Source: Gemmatimonadota bacterium
GTDB taxonomy: Bacteria > Gemmatimonadota > Gemmatimonadetes > Gemmatimonadales > GWC2-71-9
Assembly: GCA_003220985.1 (NCBI GenBank)
Contig: QHTY01000207.1
Span: 5,210 to 16,072 of the forward strand
DNA length: 10,863 nucleotides
Reading direction: 5' to 3'
In this document: positions 1-6,021 of the stretch, piece after piece
Layout: each line of letters begins with the position of its first letter
Numbering within the stretch: the first letter of the stretch is position 1
Notes under the pieces: generated by a model
What the model was told of the DNA's origin: nothing
Database searches by the model: none
The model's input: the letters and a program-made list of their open reading frames with translations, nothing else
Program-made: the position numbers and the translations under genes

Positions 1-527
1 AGCTCGCTGCCGGCCCACTGGAGCGTCGCCACCGCGATTTCCGCGATCGCTTCGGCCGCGCGCCGATGCCCCGCGAGCTCGGCGGGAGACCAGCGCGCCG
101 CGAACCGGGACACGAGCACACCCGATGACACGACATGCGCGCCCGACGCTTCGATCAGCTCGACGACGCCGTGCGGCACGCGGTCGAGGTACGGAACGGC
201 GTCCCGCGGCGAAATCTCCATGGCGACGGTCTTGCCGCCGACGAGCGCGCGCAGTTGCTCATGCAGTTCGGGCCACGCGGCGTACGGACGGACCTCGCCG
301 GGGAAACCGTCGAACGCGGCGAGCTCGATCCGATGCGCCAGCGCGATCGCTTTGCCTTCCCGCGGCAACAGGGCGAAGAACCGTCGCGTCCCCATGCCGT
401 GGATGCCAAGCACACGCGTGGCGGCAGGGTTGATGCCGCGGAAGTCGTAGAGCAACCAGGCGTCGGCACGTAGCTCCGCCAGCAGCGTCTTGAGCGCGGC
501 GAAATCGAACCCCTCGAGCGGTTTCAT
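1..527 (-). CDS. M24 family metallopeptidase (Xaa-Pro aminopeptidase-like), N-terminal part, runs off the window
   Basis: About 175 residues are visible, with no stop before the window edge. The start reads MKPLEGFDFAALKTLL, and the following DAWLLYDFRGINPAATRVLG and FFALLPREGKAIALAHRIE segments resemble the creatinase-like N-terminal domain that precedes the pita-bread catalytic domain in aminopeptidase P/prolidase proteins. These enzymes remove N-terminal residues next to proline, or split X-Pro dipeptides, using two metal ions. The metal-binding catalytic domain would lie to the left, outside the window, so activity cannot be judged. The ATG at 527-525 overlaps the TGA of the upstream gene as ATGA. 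No Shine-Dalgarno sequence is visible before it, so translation probably depends on coupling. A creatinase-fold protein without peptidase activity is the main alternative. Confidence 0.8.
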   Translation of the reverse strand, partial: MKPLEGFDFAALKTLLAELRADAWLLYDFRGINPAATRVLGIHGMGTRRFFALLPREGKAIALAHRIELAAFDGFPGEVRPYAAWPELHEQLRALVGGKTVAMEISPRDAVPYLDRVPHGVVELIEASGAHVVSSGVLVSRFAARWSPAELAGHRRAAEAIAEIAVATLQWAGSE

Positions 528-1129
528 TGGTGGCGGGGATCAGGGGCGACGGCGCGCCATTGGCAGCCGGCGCCGCCCCGCGCGCGACATTCGACATGCA
601 GCATCGCGCCCTCGTAGCCCACGAGCAGGCGCAACAACTCGACGAGGCCGGCGCCATAGAATCCGCAGGCGGTGCCATCGGGAGTCGCCTGGATCGCGAT
701 CGGATCGCTCACGCGGGCGACCGGCAATCGCTGCTCGCGGCCCAGCTCGGCGCCGAGCACGGCGCGCGCTGCGCGGCGCGCCGCACGGTGGCCGAACAGC
801 CGCGGCGCCGTGCGGGCGGCGAGGCGCGAGACGCTGGACATCCGCCGCACGGCGCGCCGCGCGGCGCGGCGGCCCGCATCGGCGAACACGAGGTCCGCGT
901 CCGGGCGCCGGCCCACCAGCCGTAGCAGCGCCTCCACGTGCGACGCATCCACGCGCGCGTCTTTGCGCGCGAGCAGCTCGTATTCCTCCAGCTGCATTTG
1001 GACGGTCGAGGAGAGACCCAGACGCTTCACCAACAGCTCCTCGGCAAACTCAGTGAGCCCATCCTCGACGGGAGTGTCCAGATTCTTGACCGCCTCGAGG
1101 ACGGCGAGCGGGACGATGCTGTGCACCAC
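524..1129 (-). CDS. V4R-domain-like protein with an arginine-rich middle
   Basis: This protein of about 201 aa has no name I recognise. Its C-terminus, roughly residues 150-193, resembles the 4-vinyl-reductase (V4R) fold: CGFYGAGLVELLRLLVGYEG, then a Cys-x7-Cys-x-W ending (Cys181, Cys189). V4R domains bind small hydrophobic ligands and occur in BchJ and in transcription regulators. Residues 87-122 are strongly arginine-rich, with RRAARRAVRR as its core. No signal peptide or membrane segment is seen. The start is uncertain: GTG at 1129 (or the next GTG at 1126) leaves a 71-bp divergent gap to the sigma gene. The frame stays open to an ATG at 1222, but that would overlap the sigma gene start. 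The stop overlaps the peptidase start as ATGA, so the two are likely co-expressed. Biochemical role unknown. Confidence 0.7.
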   Translation of the reverse strand: MVHSIVPLAVLEAVKNLDTPVEDGLTEFAEELLVKRLGLSSTVQMQLEEYELLARKDARVDASHVEALLRLVGRRPDADLVFADAGRRAARRAVRRMSSVSRLAARTAPRLFGHRAARRAARAVLGAELGREQRLPVARVSDPIAIQATPDGTACGFYGAGLVELLRLLVGYEGAMLHVECRARGGAGCQWRAVAPDPRHQ

Positions 1130-1200
1130 GGAGCGCGAAACGTAGCATCCCCTCCCCCATTGCGGAACTTGCGGGACTACGTGAGCCTTCAGGAACAACC
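1130..1200. promoter_or_regulatory. Divergent intergenic region with an ECF-type -35 candidate
   Basis: These 71 bp separate the V4R-like gene (minus) from the sigma gene (plus). On the plus strand GGAACTT at 1164-1170 matches the usual ECF -35 core. GGAAC followed by 18 nt and CTT at 1187-1189 is close to the Streptomyces SigR pattern (GGAAT-N18-GTT), which would fit autoregulation. Against it, initiation there would fall near 1195 and would cut off the AGGAA ribosome-binding site at 1191-1195, which sits 5 nt before the sigma ATG. On the minus strand a GGGGGAGGGG run about 20 nt before the GTG is too far away for a normal ribosome-binding site. The promoter call is tentative. Confidence 0.3.
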
Positions 1201-1800
1201 ATGGCCGAATCCAGCCCCACACCTCCTGCCTCGTCCCCGGTCCCCCTCGATGACAAACGGGCCAGCTTCGAGCGTGAAGCCCTGGTCCACCTCGACGTCC
1301 TGTACCGCGTGGCGCTCCGCCTCACGGGAAACCCCTCGGACGCCGATGACCTGGTGCAAGAGACCATGCTGAAGGCCTACCGCGCCTGGGAGCAGTACGA
1401 GCAGGGAACCAATGCGAAGGCTTGGCTGCTCACGATTCTGAGACATGCCTTTATTAATGAATACCGCCGCCGGACCAGGCACCCGGAGACAGTGGACGTG
1501 GACACGATCGAACCGTTCGCGGTGTTCTCCGAGGTGCAAGACGAAGACCCGCAGGGGGCCTTCTTCGACAAGATCGTGGACGACCAGGTTCTCCAGGCCA
1601 TCGATCAGCTGCCGGTGGCGTTCCGAGAGACGCTGGTGTTGAGCGATGTCGAGGGGATGTCGTATCAGGAGATCGCGGGCATTCTGCAGGTCCCCGTGGG
1701 GACCGTAAAGTCGCGGCTGTTTCGGGCGCGCCAGCTGCTGCAGGGCAAGCTCTACGATTACGCCGTCGAGATGGGATATATCAAAGGAACTCCCGCATGA
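1201..1800 (+). CDS. ECF sigma factor, SigR/SigH (RpoE-like) type
   Basis: This 199-aa sigma factor redirects RNA polymerase to a stress regulon. Region 2 spans about residues 26-91: the helix with NPSDADDLVQETMLKAYRAW contacts core polymerase and the -10 element, and the GTNAKAWLLTILRHAFINEYRRR stretch closely recalls Streptomyces SigR and mycobacterial SigH. Region 4 spans about 126-182, with a helix-turn-helix around SYQEIAGILQVPVGTVKSRL that reads the -35 element. An acidic linker of some 35 residues (rich in D and E) joins them. The length is normal and no extra C-terminal domain is present. The ATG has AGGAA 5 nt upstream. The stop overlaps the next start as ATGA, so sigma and anti-sigma are made together. 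The ECF12-like assignment is from remembered sequence similarity and is supported by the RsrA-like partner. Confidence 0.95.
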   Translation: MAESSPTPPASSPVPLDDKRASFEREALVHLDVLYRVALRLTGNPSDADDLVQETMLKAYRAWEQYEQGTNAKAWLLTILRHAFINEYRRRTRHPETVDVDTIEPFAVFSEVQDEDPQGAFFDKIVDDQVLQAIDQLPVAFRETLVLSDVEGMSYQEIAGILQVPVGTVKSRLFRARQLLQGKLYDYAVEMGYIKGTPA

Positions 1801-2021
1801 ATTGTCGCGAGTGCGTCGAGCATCTGTATGAGTTTCTGGACCGCGAGCTTACGCCGGAGCTCGAGCGGGAGCTTCGTGAGCATCTCGAGGACTGCCCACC
1901 CTGCGGGGAGCAATACGATTTCGAGGAGCTGTTCCTGAAGTTCCTGCGCGCGCGGTGCAAGACGCAGGGCGCGCCGGCCGAGCTCAAGAAACGCGTGCTG
2001 CGCGAGCTGTTCGGCGAGTGA
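1797..2021 (+). CDS. Zinc anti-sigma factor, RsrA-like (ZAS family)
   Basis: This 74-aa cytoplasmic protein should bind and silence the preceding sigma factor. It has Cys3, His29, Cys33 and Cys36, giving the ZAS signature H-x3-C-x2-C plus an upstream Cys. A constant offset of 8 places these on RsrA Cys11, His37, Cys41 and Cys44, and Cys54 on RsrA Cys62. The CVEHLYEFLDRE segment matches the RsrA N-terminus closely. In RsrA, thiol oxidation forms a disulfide, expels zinc and frees SigR, so a disulfide-stress switch is the natural prediction here. There is no transmembrane segment, unlike many zf-HC2 anti-sigma factors. A second N-terminal Cys (Cys6) is present. It overlaps sigma by ATGA and the next gene by GTGA. 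The redox function is inferred from the conserved residues. Confidence 0.92.
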   Translation: MNCRECVEHLYEFLDRELTPELERELREHLEDCPPCGEQYDFEELFLKFLRARCKTQGAPAELKKRVLRELFGE

Positions 2022-2620
2022 AGTGGCTGACAGGACGCGGCGCCGCGGCGGCGCTCGCGGTCGGCCTGGCGACAATCTGGGGGTTCGGATGGCGCGGAGT
2101 GGTCATGCTCCTCGCCTTCTTTGTTTCGGGGAGCTTGCTGACGCCGGTGGCAAAGGGCGGAGAAGGGGCGGCGGGGGGCGGCGGAAGGCGGCGAAATGAG
2201 CGACAGGTCATCGCTAATGGCGGTGTGGCCGCGCTGGCGGCGCTTGCAGGAAGTTGGGTGTGGTTTGCGGGAGCACTCGCGGCTGCCACAGCCGACACGT
2301 GGGCCACGGAAATTGGCAGCCATTCGGGCACGCAGCCGCGGTTGATCACGACCGGAAAGCCTGTGCCCGCCGGTACGGACGGCGGTATGACACTCCTGGG
2401 TACGACGGGCGGAATTGCGGGAGCGGGATTGGTCGCGGGCCTGTCCTATGGGTTCGGACATCGAGGTGCGCTGGCCGTCGCCGTCGCAGGAGTGGTCGGC
2501 ATGCTGGTGGATTCACTGCTCGGCGCGACGGTACAGGGGAATGTCCGGTGGATGGACAACGACGCCGTGAATCTGGCAGCAACGTTAACGGGAGCCGCAT
2601 GCGCGGGACTGCTCGCGTGA
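2018..2620 (+). CDS. DUF92 family integral membrane protein (VTE6-like)
   Basis: This protein of about 200 aa has roughly five hydrophobic helices and recognisable DUF92 blocks: FVSGSLLTPVAK near residue 40, RRNERQVIANGGVAALAAL, ATADTWATEIG, PRLITTGKPVPAGTDGG, GMLVDSLLGATVQG and a final DNDAVNLAATLTGA. The conserved Asp and Asn residues on these blocks suggest an enzyme rather than a simple channel. The plant member VTE6 is a phytyl-phosphate kinase; most bacterial members are uncharacterised, so a prenyl-phosphate kinase role is a hypothesis. The neighbouring geranylgeranyl-reductase-family gene makes it more attractive. I chose GTG at 2018, which overlaps the anti-sigma stop as GTGA; the frame is open further upstream, but only inside the anti-sigma gene. 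A glycine-rich loop (KGGEGAAGGGGRRR) replaces the usual short linker. Confidence 0.88.
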   Translation: MKWLTGRGAAAALAVGLATIWGFGWRGVVMLLAFFVSGSLLTPVAKGGEGAAGGGGRRRNERQVIANGGVAALAALAGSWVWFAGALAAATADTWATEIGSHSGTQPRLITTGKPVPAGTDGGMTLLGTTGGIAGAGLVAGLSYGFGHRGALAVAVAGVVGMLVDSLLGATVQGNVRWMDNDAVNLAATLTGAACAGLLA

Positions 2621-3786
2621 GCGCACGCTGGGATGTCATCGTGGTGGGTGCCGGCCCGGCGGGATCGGCCACCGCGCGGCTGCTCGCAAAAGCGGGGGCG
2701 CGTGTCCTCCTGCTGGACCGCGCGCGCTTTCCCCGCGAGAAGCCCTGCTCCGAGTATCTAAGCCCTGAATCGACGCGCGTGCTCGAGCGCCTCGGCGCGG
2801 AGGTCCTGGACGCCGTCGCTGCTGCCGCCCCTGCGCGCCTGACGGGGATGAAAGTGGTCGCCCCCAGCGGCACGGGCGTCGTTGGCCGCTTCGACACCTT
2901 CAGCTTCGCCCTCCCCCGGACAACGTTCGATTCCATCCTGCGCGATGCCGCCGAAGCTGCCGGCGCCGAGGTTCGCGAAGGCGTCAAGGTCGAGGAACTC
3001 GTGTACGACGGTGGCGCGGTCGGTGGTGTCGTGGCGCGGGCAACGGGAAACGGGAAACGGGAAACGATTCGCGCACGAGTGGTCGTCGGTGCGGATGGAT
3101 TGCGCTCAGTCGTTGCGCGGCGGCTCGGCAAGGTCATTCGCACGGCGCCCTATCGCGTGGCGTTCACGGCGCACGTGGCTGATGCCTGCGCCGTGGACGA
3201 CCTTGGCGAAATGCACGTCGGACGCCCGGGTTACGTCGGCCTCGGTCCGATCGGCGCCGGCGTGACGACCGTCGCGCTCGTGCTCCCGCTGGCCGAGGCT
3301 CGGCGCGGCGAGCGGTTCTTCGACGAGCTGAATCGCTTTCCGGGTGTCGCCGGACGCTTCGATCCAAGACGGATCGTGCGGCGCGTCCTCGCGACCGGCC
3401 CGTTCGCGCGCTGGTCCCGGCGGCCCGCAGCAAATGGCGCGCTCCTGGTCGGCGATGCCGCTGACTTCTTCGATCCGTTCACGGGCCAGGGGATCTACAG
3501 CGCGCTGCGTGGCGCCGAGCTCGCCGCAGCGGCCATTGTGGACACGCTGGCGACCGGCGCCAGCCTGCAGCGGTACGCGCGCGCGCGGCGCCGCGAGTTC
3601 GCCGGCAAGTGGCTGCTCGAGCGGCTCATCGGCGTCGCGGTCGGATGGCCGGCACTGATCGAGCGTGTGGTCGGGCGACTGATCCGGCGGCCCGAGCTCG
3701 CCGACCTGCTCGTCCGGGCCACCGGCAACTGCATTCCAGCACGCGCGGCGCTGGCGCCCGGGGTGCTGGCGGGGCTCGTGCTGTGA
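2617..3786 (+). CDS. Geranylgeranyl reductase family FAD-dependent oxidoreductase
   Basis: This flavoprotein of about 389 aa belongs to the GG-reductase branch of the p-hydroxybenzoate-hydroxylase-like fold. The N-terminal Rossmann motif is DVIVVGAGPAGSATA with GxGxxG at residues 11-16, followed by the KPCSEYLSPES segment (Cys44) at the family's conserved P-x-K-x-C position. RVVVGADGLRS and LVGDAADFFDPFTGQGIYSA (from about residue 279) complete the FAD site. Family members reduce double bonds of prenyl chains (chlorophyll, archaeal lipids, menaquinone) or oxidise other lipophilic substrates; the substrate here is unknown. The GTG at 2617 overlaps the DUF92 stop as GTGA, which is the habit of this operon. 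An ATG at 2599 with GGGAG 4 nt upstream is a real alternative. A triple heptamer repeat encodes a surface loop near residues 143-150. The C-terminal 60 residues are helical and poorly conserved. Confidence 0.9.
   Translation: MSARWDVIVVGAGPAGSATARLLAKAGARVLLLDRARFPREKPCSEYLSPESTRVLERLGAEVLDAVAAAAPARLTGMKVVAPSGTGVVGRFDTFSFALPRTTFDSILRDAAEAAGAEVREGVKVEELVYDGGAVGGVVARATGNGKRETIRARVVVGADGLRSVVARRLGKVIRTAPYRVAFTAHVADACAVDDLGEMHVGRPGYVGLGPIGAGVTTVALVLPLAEARRGERFFDELNRFPGVAGRFDPRRIVRRVLATGPFARWSRRPAANGALLVGDAADFFDPFTGQGIYSALRGAELAAAAIVDTLATGASLQRYARARRREFAGKWLLERLIGVAVGWPALIERVVGRLIRRPELADLLVRATGNCIPARAALAPGVLAGLVL
3044..3064 (+). repeat. Three tandem copies of the heptamer CGGGAAA inside the reductase gene
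   Basis: Three exact 7-nt copies run end to end and are followed by CG, the start of a fourth. They encode the residues GNGKRET just before the conserved IRARVVVGADG strand, in a loop where family members vary in length. Three copies make 21 nt, so the tract as a whole keeps the frame, but a change of one copy would shift it. Confidence 0.9.
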
Positions 3787-4283
3787 GCCCTCCAGACCAT
3801 GCCTCGCGTGGCGTCGAGCCACCGCAGTTTCGCCAGCTCTTGGGCCGGTTCGCCACGGGCGTCACAGTGCTGACCAGCCGGTCGCCCAACGACGAGCCGA
3901 TCGGGATGACGGCCAATTCGCTCGCGTCGGTTTCGCTCGAGCCTCCGCTGGTGCTGGTCTCCGTCGAGAAGCGCCACGACATGCACACCGCCATGGAGAA
4001 GGGAACGCACTTCGTCTTCAATATTCTGTCGTCCGAGCAGGAGGCGCTGTCTCGGGCGTTTGCCGCCTCGGAACCAGACCGCTTCCGCGGCGTCAGCTAC
4101 CGTGAGAATCAGCGGGGGATTGCCATCCTGGATGGCGTGGTGGCACACATCGAGTGCGAGAAGCAGGCGGCGGTCCCGGGCGGCGATCACACGGTTTTCA
4201 TCGGCTTGGTGGTGGGCGGCGACGTCAGCGACCGGCGTCCGCTGCTCTACTACAGGGGAGGCTACGCCGGCCTCAGCCGCTGA
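3783..4283 (+). CDS. Flavin reductase-like FMN-binding split-barrel protein
   Basis: The 166-aa product has the typical length and motifs of the flavin reductase domain (DIM6/NTAB, HpaC/ActVB type). FATGVTVLT at 23-31 and GMTANSLASVSLEPPLVLVS at 41-60 form the FMN pocket. HFVFNILSSEQEALSRAFA at 76-94, GDHTVFIGLV near 134 and PLLYYRGGYAGL at the end are also family hallmarks. Relatives reduce FMN or FAD with NAD(P)H and often pass it to a partner oxygenase, or act directly as small-molecule reductases. No two-component monooxygenase gene is adjacent; the upstream FAD enzyme carries its own flavin. The GTG at 3783 overlaps the previous stop as GTGA, and its own stop overlaps the next ATG as TGATG. 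It is cytoplasmic with no signal peptide. The partner and substrate cannot be read from sequence. Confidence 0.9.
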   Translation: MSPPDHASRGVEPPQFRQLLGRFATGVTVLTSRSPNDEPIGMTANSLASVSLEPPLVLVSVEKRHDMHTAMEKGTHFVFNILSSEQEALSRAFAASEPDRFRGVSYRENQRGIAILDGVVAHIECEKQAAVPGGDHTVFIGLVVGGDVSDRRPLLYYRGGYAGLSR

Positions 4284-4741
4284 TGCGCACCGTCGATCGC
4301 GTTCGTATCCTCGCGCCGTTCCCTCGCGTCTTCGCCGCCGCGAGCACGGTCGCCCGTTGGCCTTCTATCCTTCCGCATTACCGCTGGGTCCGCGTACTCG
4401 ACGACGGATTGGTCGAGATGGCCGCCTGGCGGCCGTTCGGTGGTGGGCTCCTCAAGTATCCCACGTGGTGGGTGTCCGAGATGACTGTCGACCGGCCGGC
4501 CGGCGAAATCCGGTATCGGCACGTGCGGGGTATCAGCCGAGGAATGGAGGTCGTCTGGAGGTTGGTGGAGGTGGGCGGAGGTGTGGACGTCGAGATCGTG
4601 CACACCTGGGACGGGCCGCGCTGGCCACTCATCGGACGCCTGGCCGCGGATTTGGTAATCGGGCCAATCTTCATTCACGGCATCGCATCGCGCACGCTGG
4701 CGGGGATCAAACGGGCCGCCGAGAAAAAGGGGATCGCATGA
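4283..4741 (+). CDS. SRPBCC / polyketide cyclase-like protein
   Basis: This 152-aa protein looks like a START-like (SRPBCC) helix-grip domain. It begins VDRVRILAPFPRVFAAASTVARWPSILPHYRWV, the usual first strand, helix and W-P-x-x-x-P pattern. Strands around WWVSEMTVDRPAGEIRYRH and MEVVWRLVEVGGGVDVEIVHTWD follow, and a long C-terminal helix (IFIHGIASRTLAGIKRAAE) closes the pocket. The family includes aromatase/cyclases of type II polyketide synthesis and the COQ10 quinone-binding proteins; all hold a hydrophobic ligand in the cavity. The next gene is a ketosynthase and the cluster also carries a prenyl-reductase homologue, so a lipid, polyketide or quinone ligand is plausible but unproven. The start ATG overlaps the preceding stop (TGATG), and the stop overlaps the ketosynthase start (ATGA). 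Confidence 0.82.
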   Translation: MRTVDRVRILAPFPRVFAAASTVARWPSILPHYRWVRVLDDGLVEMAAWRPFGGGLLKYPTWWVSEMTVDRPAGEIRYRHVRGISRGMEVVWRLVEVGGGVDVEIVHTWDGPRWPLIGRLAADLVIGPIFIHGIASRTLAGIKRAAEKKGIA

Positions 4742-5991
4742 GAGATTTGCGTCGGGTCGTGATCACAGGAGTCGGTGCTGTAACCCCAATTGGGACCGCC
4801 GTGGACGGCTTGTGGGCGGGCCTCCAAGCCCGCACCTCCGCCGTGCACACGCTCACGCGCTTCGACCCGGCGCCGTTTCGGAGCCACATGGCCGCGGAGA
4901 TTCCCGACTTCCGCCCGCAGGATCATCTGGACGCCAAGCGCGCCAAGCGACTCGATCGCTTTTCGCAGCTGGCGGTGACCAGCGCCGGTCTAGCGCTCGC
5001 CGACGCGCAGATCACCCCGCGCCAGGAGGACCCCGACCGCGTCGGCACGATGATGGGCTCGGCGCTCGGCGGCGTGTCATTCGCCGAATCGCAGGTCCCC
5101 CGGTATCTCGCCGAGGGACCGCGGGGACTGGATCCGTCACTGGCGTTGGCGGTGTTCTGCGGAGCGGCGAGCTGCAATATCGCCATCGAGTTCGGGTTCA
5201 CGGGGCCGAACGCCACGAACGCGATGAGCTGCGCGTCGGGCACGATCGCGGTCGGCGAAGCCTTCCACACCGTGCGCGATGGTCGCGCCGACGTGATGCT
5301 TGCCGGTGGCGCCGAGGCACCGCTGGCGCCGCTGACATTCGCGGCATTCAGCATCATCCGCGCGATGAGCACCCGCAACGACGATCCCGCGCGCGCGTCC
5401 CGCCCATTCGACGCGGGGCGCGATGGATTCGTGATGGGCGAGGGGGCGGCGGTGCTCGTGCTCGAGGAGCGCACGCGCGCGCTCGCGCGCGGCGCGAGGA
5501 TCTATGCCGAGGTCGTCGGTCACGCCTACACGAACGACGCGTATCACATGACCGCGCCGCGTCCGGACGGTCGCCAGGCGGCGCGGGCGATGCAGCTCGC
5601 GCTCGCCGACGGCGATGTGGCGCCGGCCGAGGTCGGCTACATCAACGCCCACGGCTCTTCCACGCCGCTCAACGATCCGACCGAGACGGCTGCGATCAAG
5701 CAGGTGTTCGGCGACCATGCCTACCGGCTGACCGTCAGCGGCACGAAGGGCTACTACGGACACGCCCTGGGCGCGAGCGGCGCCATCGAGGCGGCGATCT
5801 GCGCCCTGGCGCTCGCGCGGGGTTGGCTGCCGCCCACGATCAACCTGGAACGCCCCGACCCACGATGTGATCTCGATTGCCTGCCCGGAGGCGGTAAGAC
5901 TGCCTCACCCGCCGCCGTCGTCTCCAACTCGTTCGGATTCGGCGGCATCAACGCGGCGTTGGTGTTGCGGCCCGACGGTGGCGCCCGATAG
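4738..5991 (+). CDS. fabF: Beta-ketoacyl-ACP synthase II (FabF type)
   Basis: This 417-aa condensing enzyme joins an acyl chain to malonyl-ACP with loss of CO2. The full thiolase fold is present, from RRVVITGVGAVTPIG to the terminal SNSFGFGGINAALVL. The active residues are Cys165 (NAMSCASG), His305 (INAHGSSTPLNDPTE), Lys337 and His342 (GTKGYYGHALGASG). These are exactly two positions later than C163, H303, K335 and H340 of E. coli FabF. The block before the second His reads GTKGYYGHALGASG rather than the more common STKSMTGHLLGAAG. No ACP, FabD, FabG or chain-length-factor gene is adjacent, so this may be a second ketosynthase for a dedicated product and not the housekeeping enzyme; the gene symbol marks family only. 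The start ATG overlaps the SRPBCC stop. The frame is open far upstream but not coding there. Confidence 0.92.
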   Translation: MRDLRRVVITGVGAVTPIGTAVDGLWAGLQARTSAVHTLTRFDPAPFRSHMAAEIPDFRPQDHLDAKRAKRLDRFSQLAVTSAGLALADAQITPRQEDPDRVGTMMGSALGGVSFAESQVPRYLAEGPRGLDPSLALAVFCGAASCNIAIEFGFTGPNATNAMSCASGTIAVGEAFHTVRDGRADVMLAGGAEAPLAPLTFAAFSIIRAMSTRNDDPARASRPFDAGRDGFVMGEGAAVLVLEERTRALARGARIYAEVVGHAYTNDAYHMTAPRPDGRQAARAMQLALADGDVAPAEVGYINAHGSSTPLNDPTETAAIKQVFGDHAYRLTVSGTKGYYGHALGASGAIEAAICALALARGWLPPTINLERPDPRCDLDCLPGGGKTASPAAVVSNSFGFGGINAALVLRPDGGAR

Positions 5992-6021
5992 ATTGGCCCG
6001 GCTTTCACTCCGAGGTCACTC

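Noticed and set aside
125..1056. Several plus-strand open frames opposite the peptidase and V4R-like genes
   Set aside because: All have Arg/Ala-rich translations without motifs and lie antisense to better-supported genes.
1130..1222. ATG 1222 as the start of the V4R-like protein
   Set aside because: It would overlap the first codons of the sigma gene on the opposite strand, and the added residues look random. A GTG near 1129 fits better.
2254..2616. Upstream extension of the reductase frame over the DUF92 gene
   Set aside because: No family similarity before WDVIVVGAG, and DUF92 motifs occupy this stretch in another frame.
524..3786. Part of a bacteriochlorophyll cluster (V4R like BchJ, reductase like BchP)
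   Set aside because: No bch, puf or acsF-type gene is present, and both domains occur widely in non-phototrophs.
4060..4737. Upstream extension of the ketosynthase frame by about 226 codons
   Set aside because: The extra sequence is Arg-rich nonsense over the flavin-reductase-like and SRPBCC genes. The fold starts at RRVVITGVGAVTP, right after ATG 4738.
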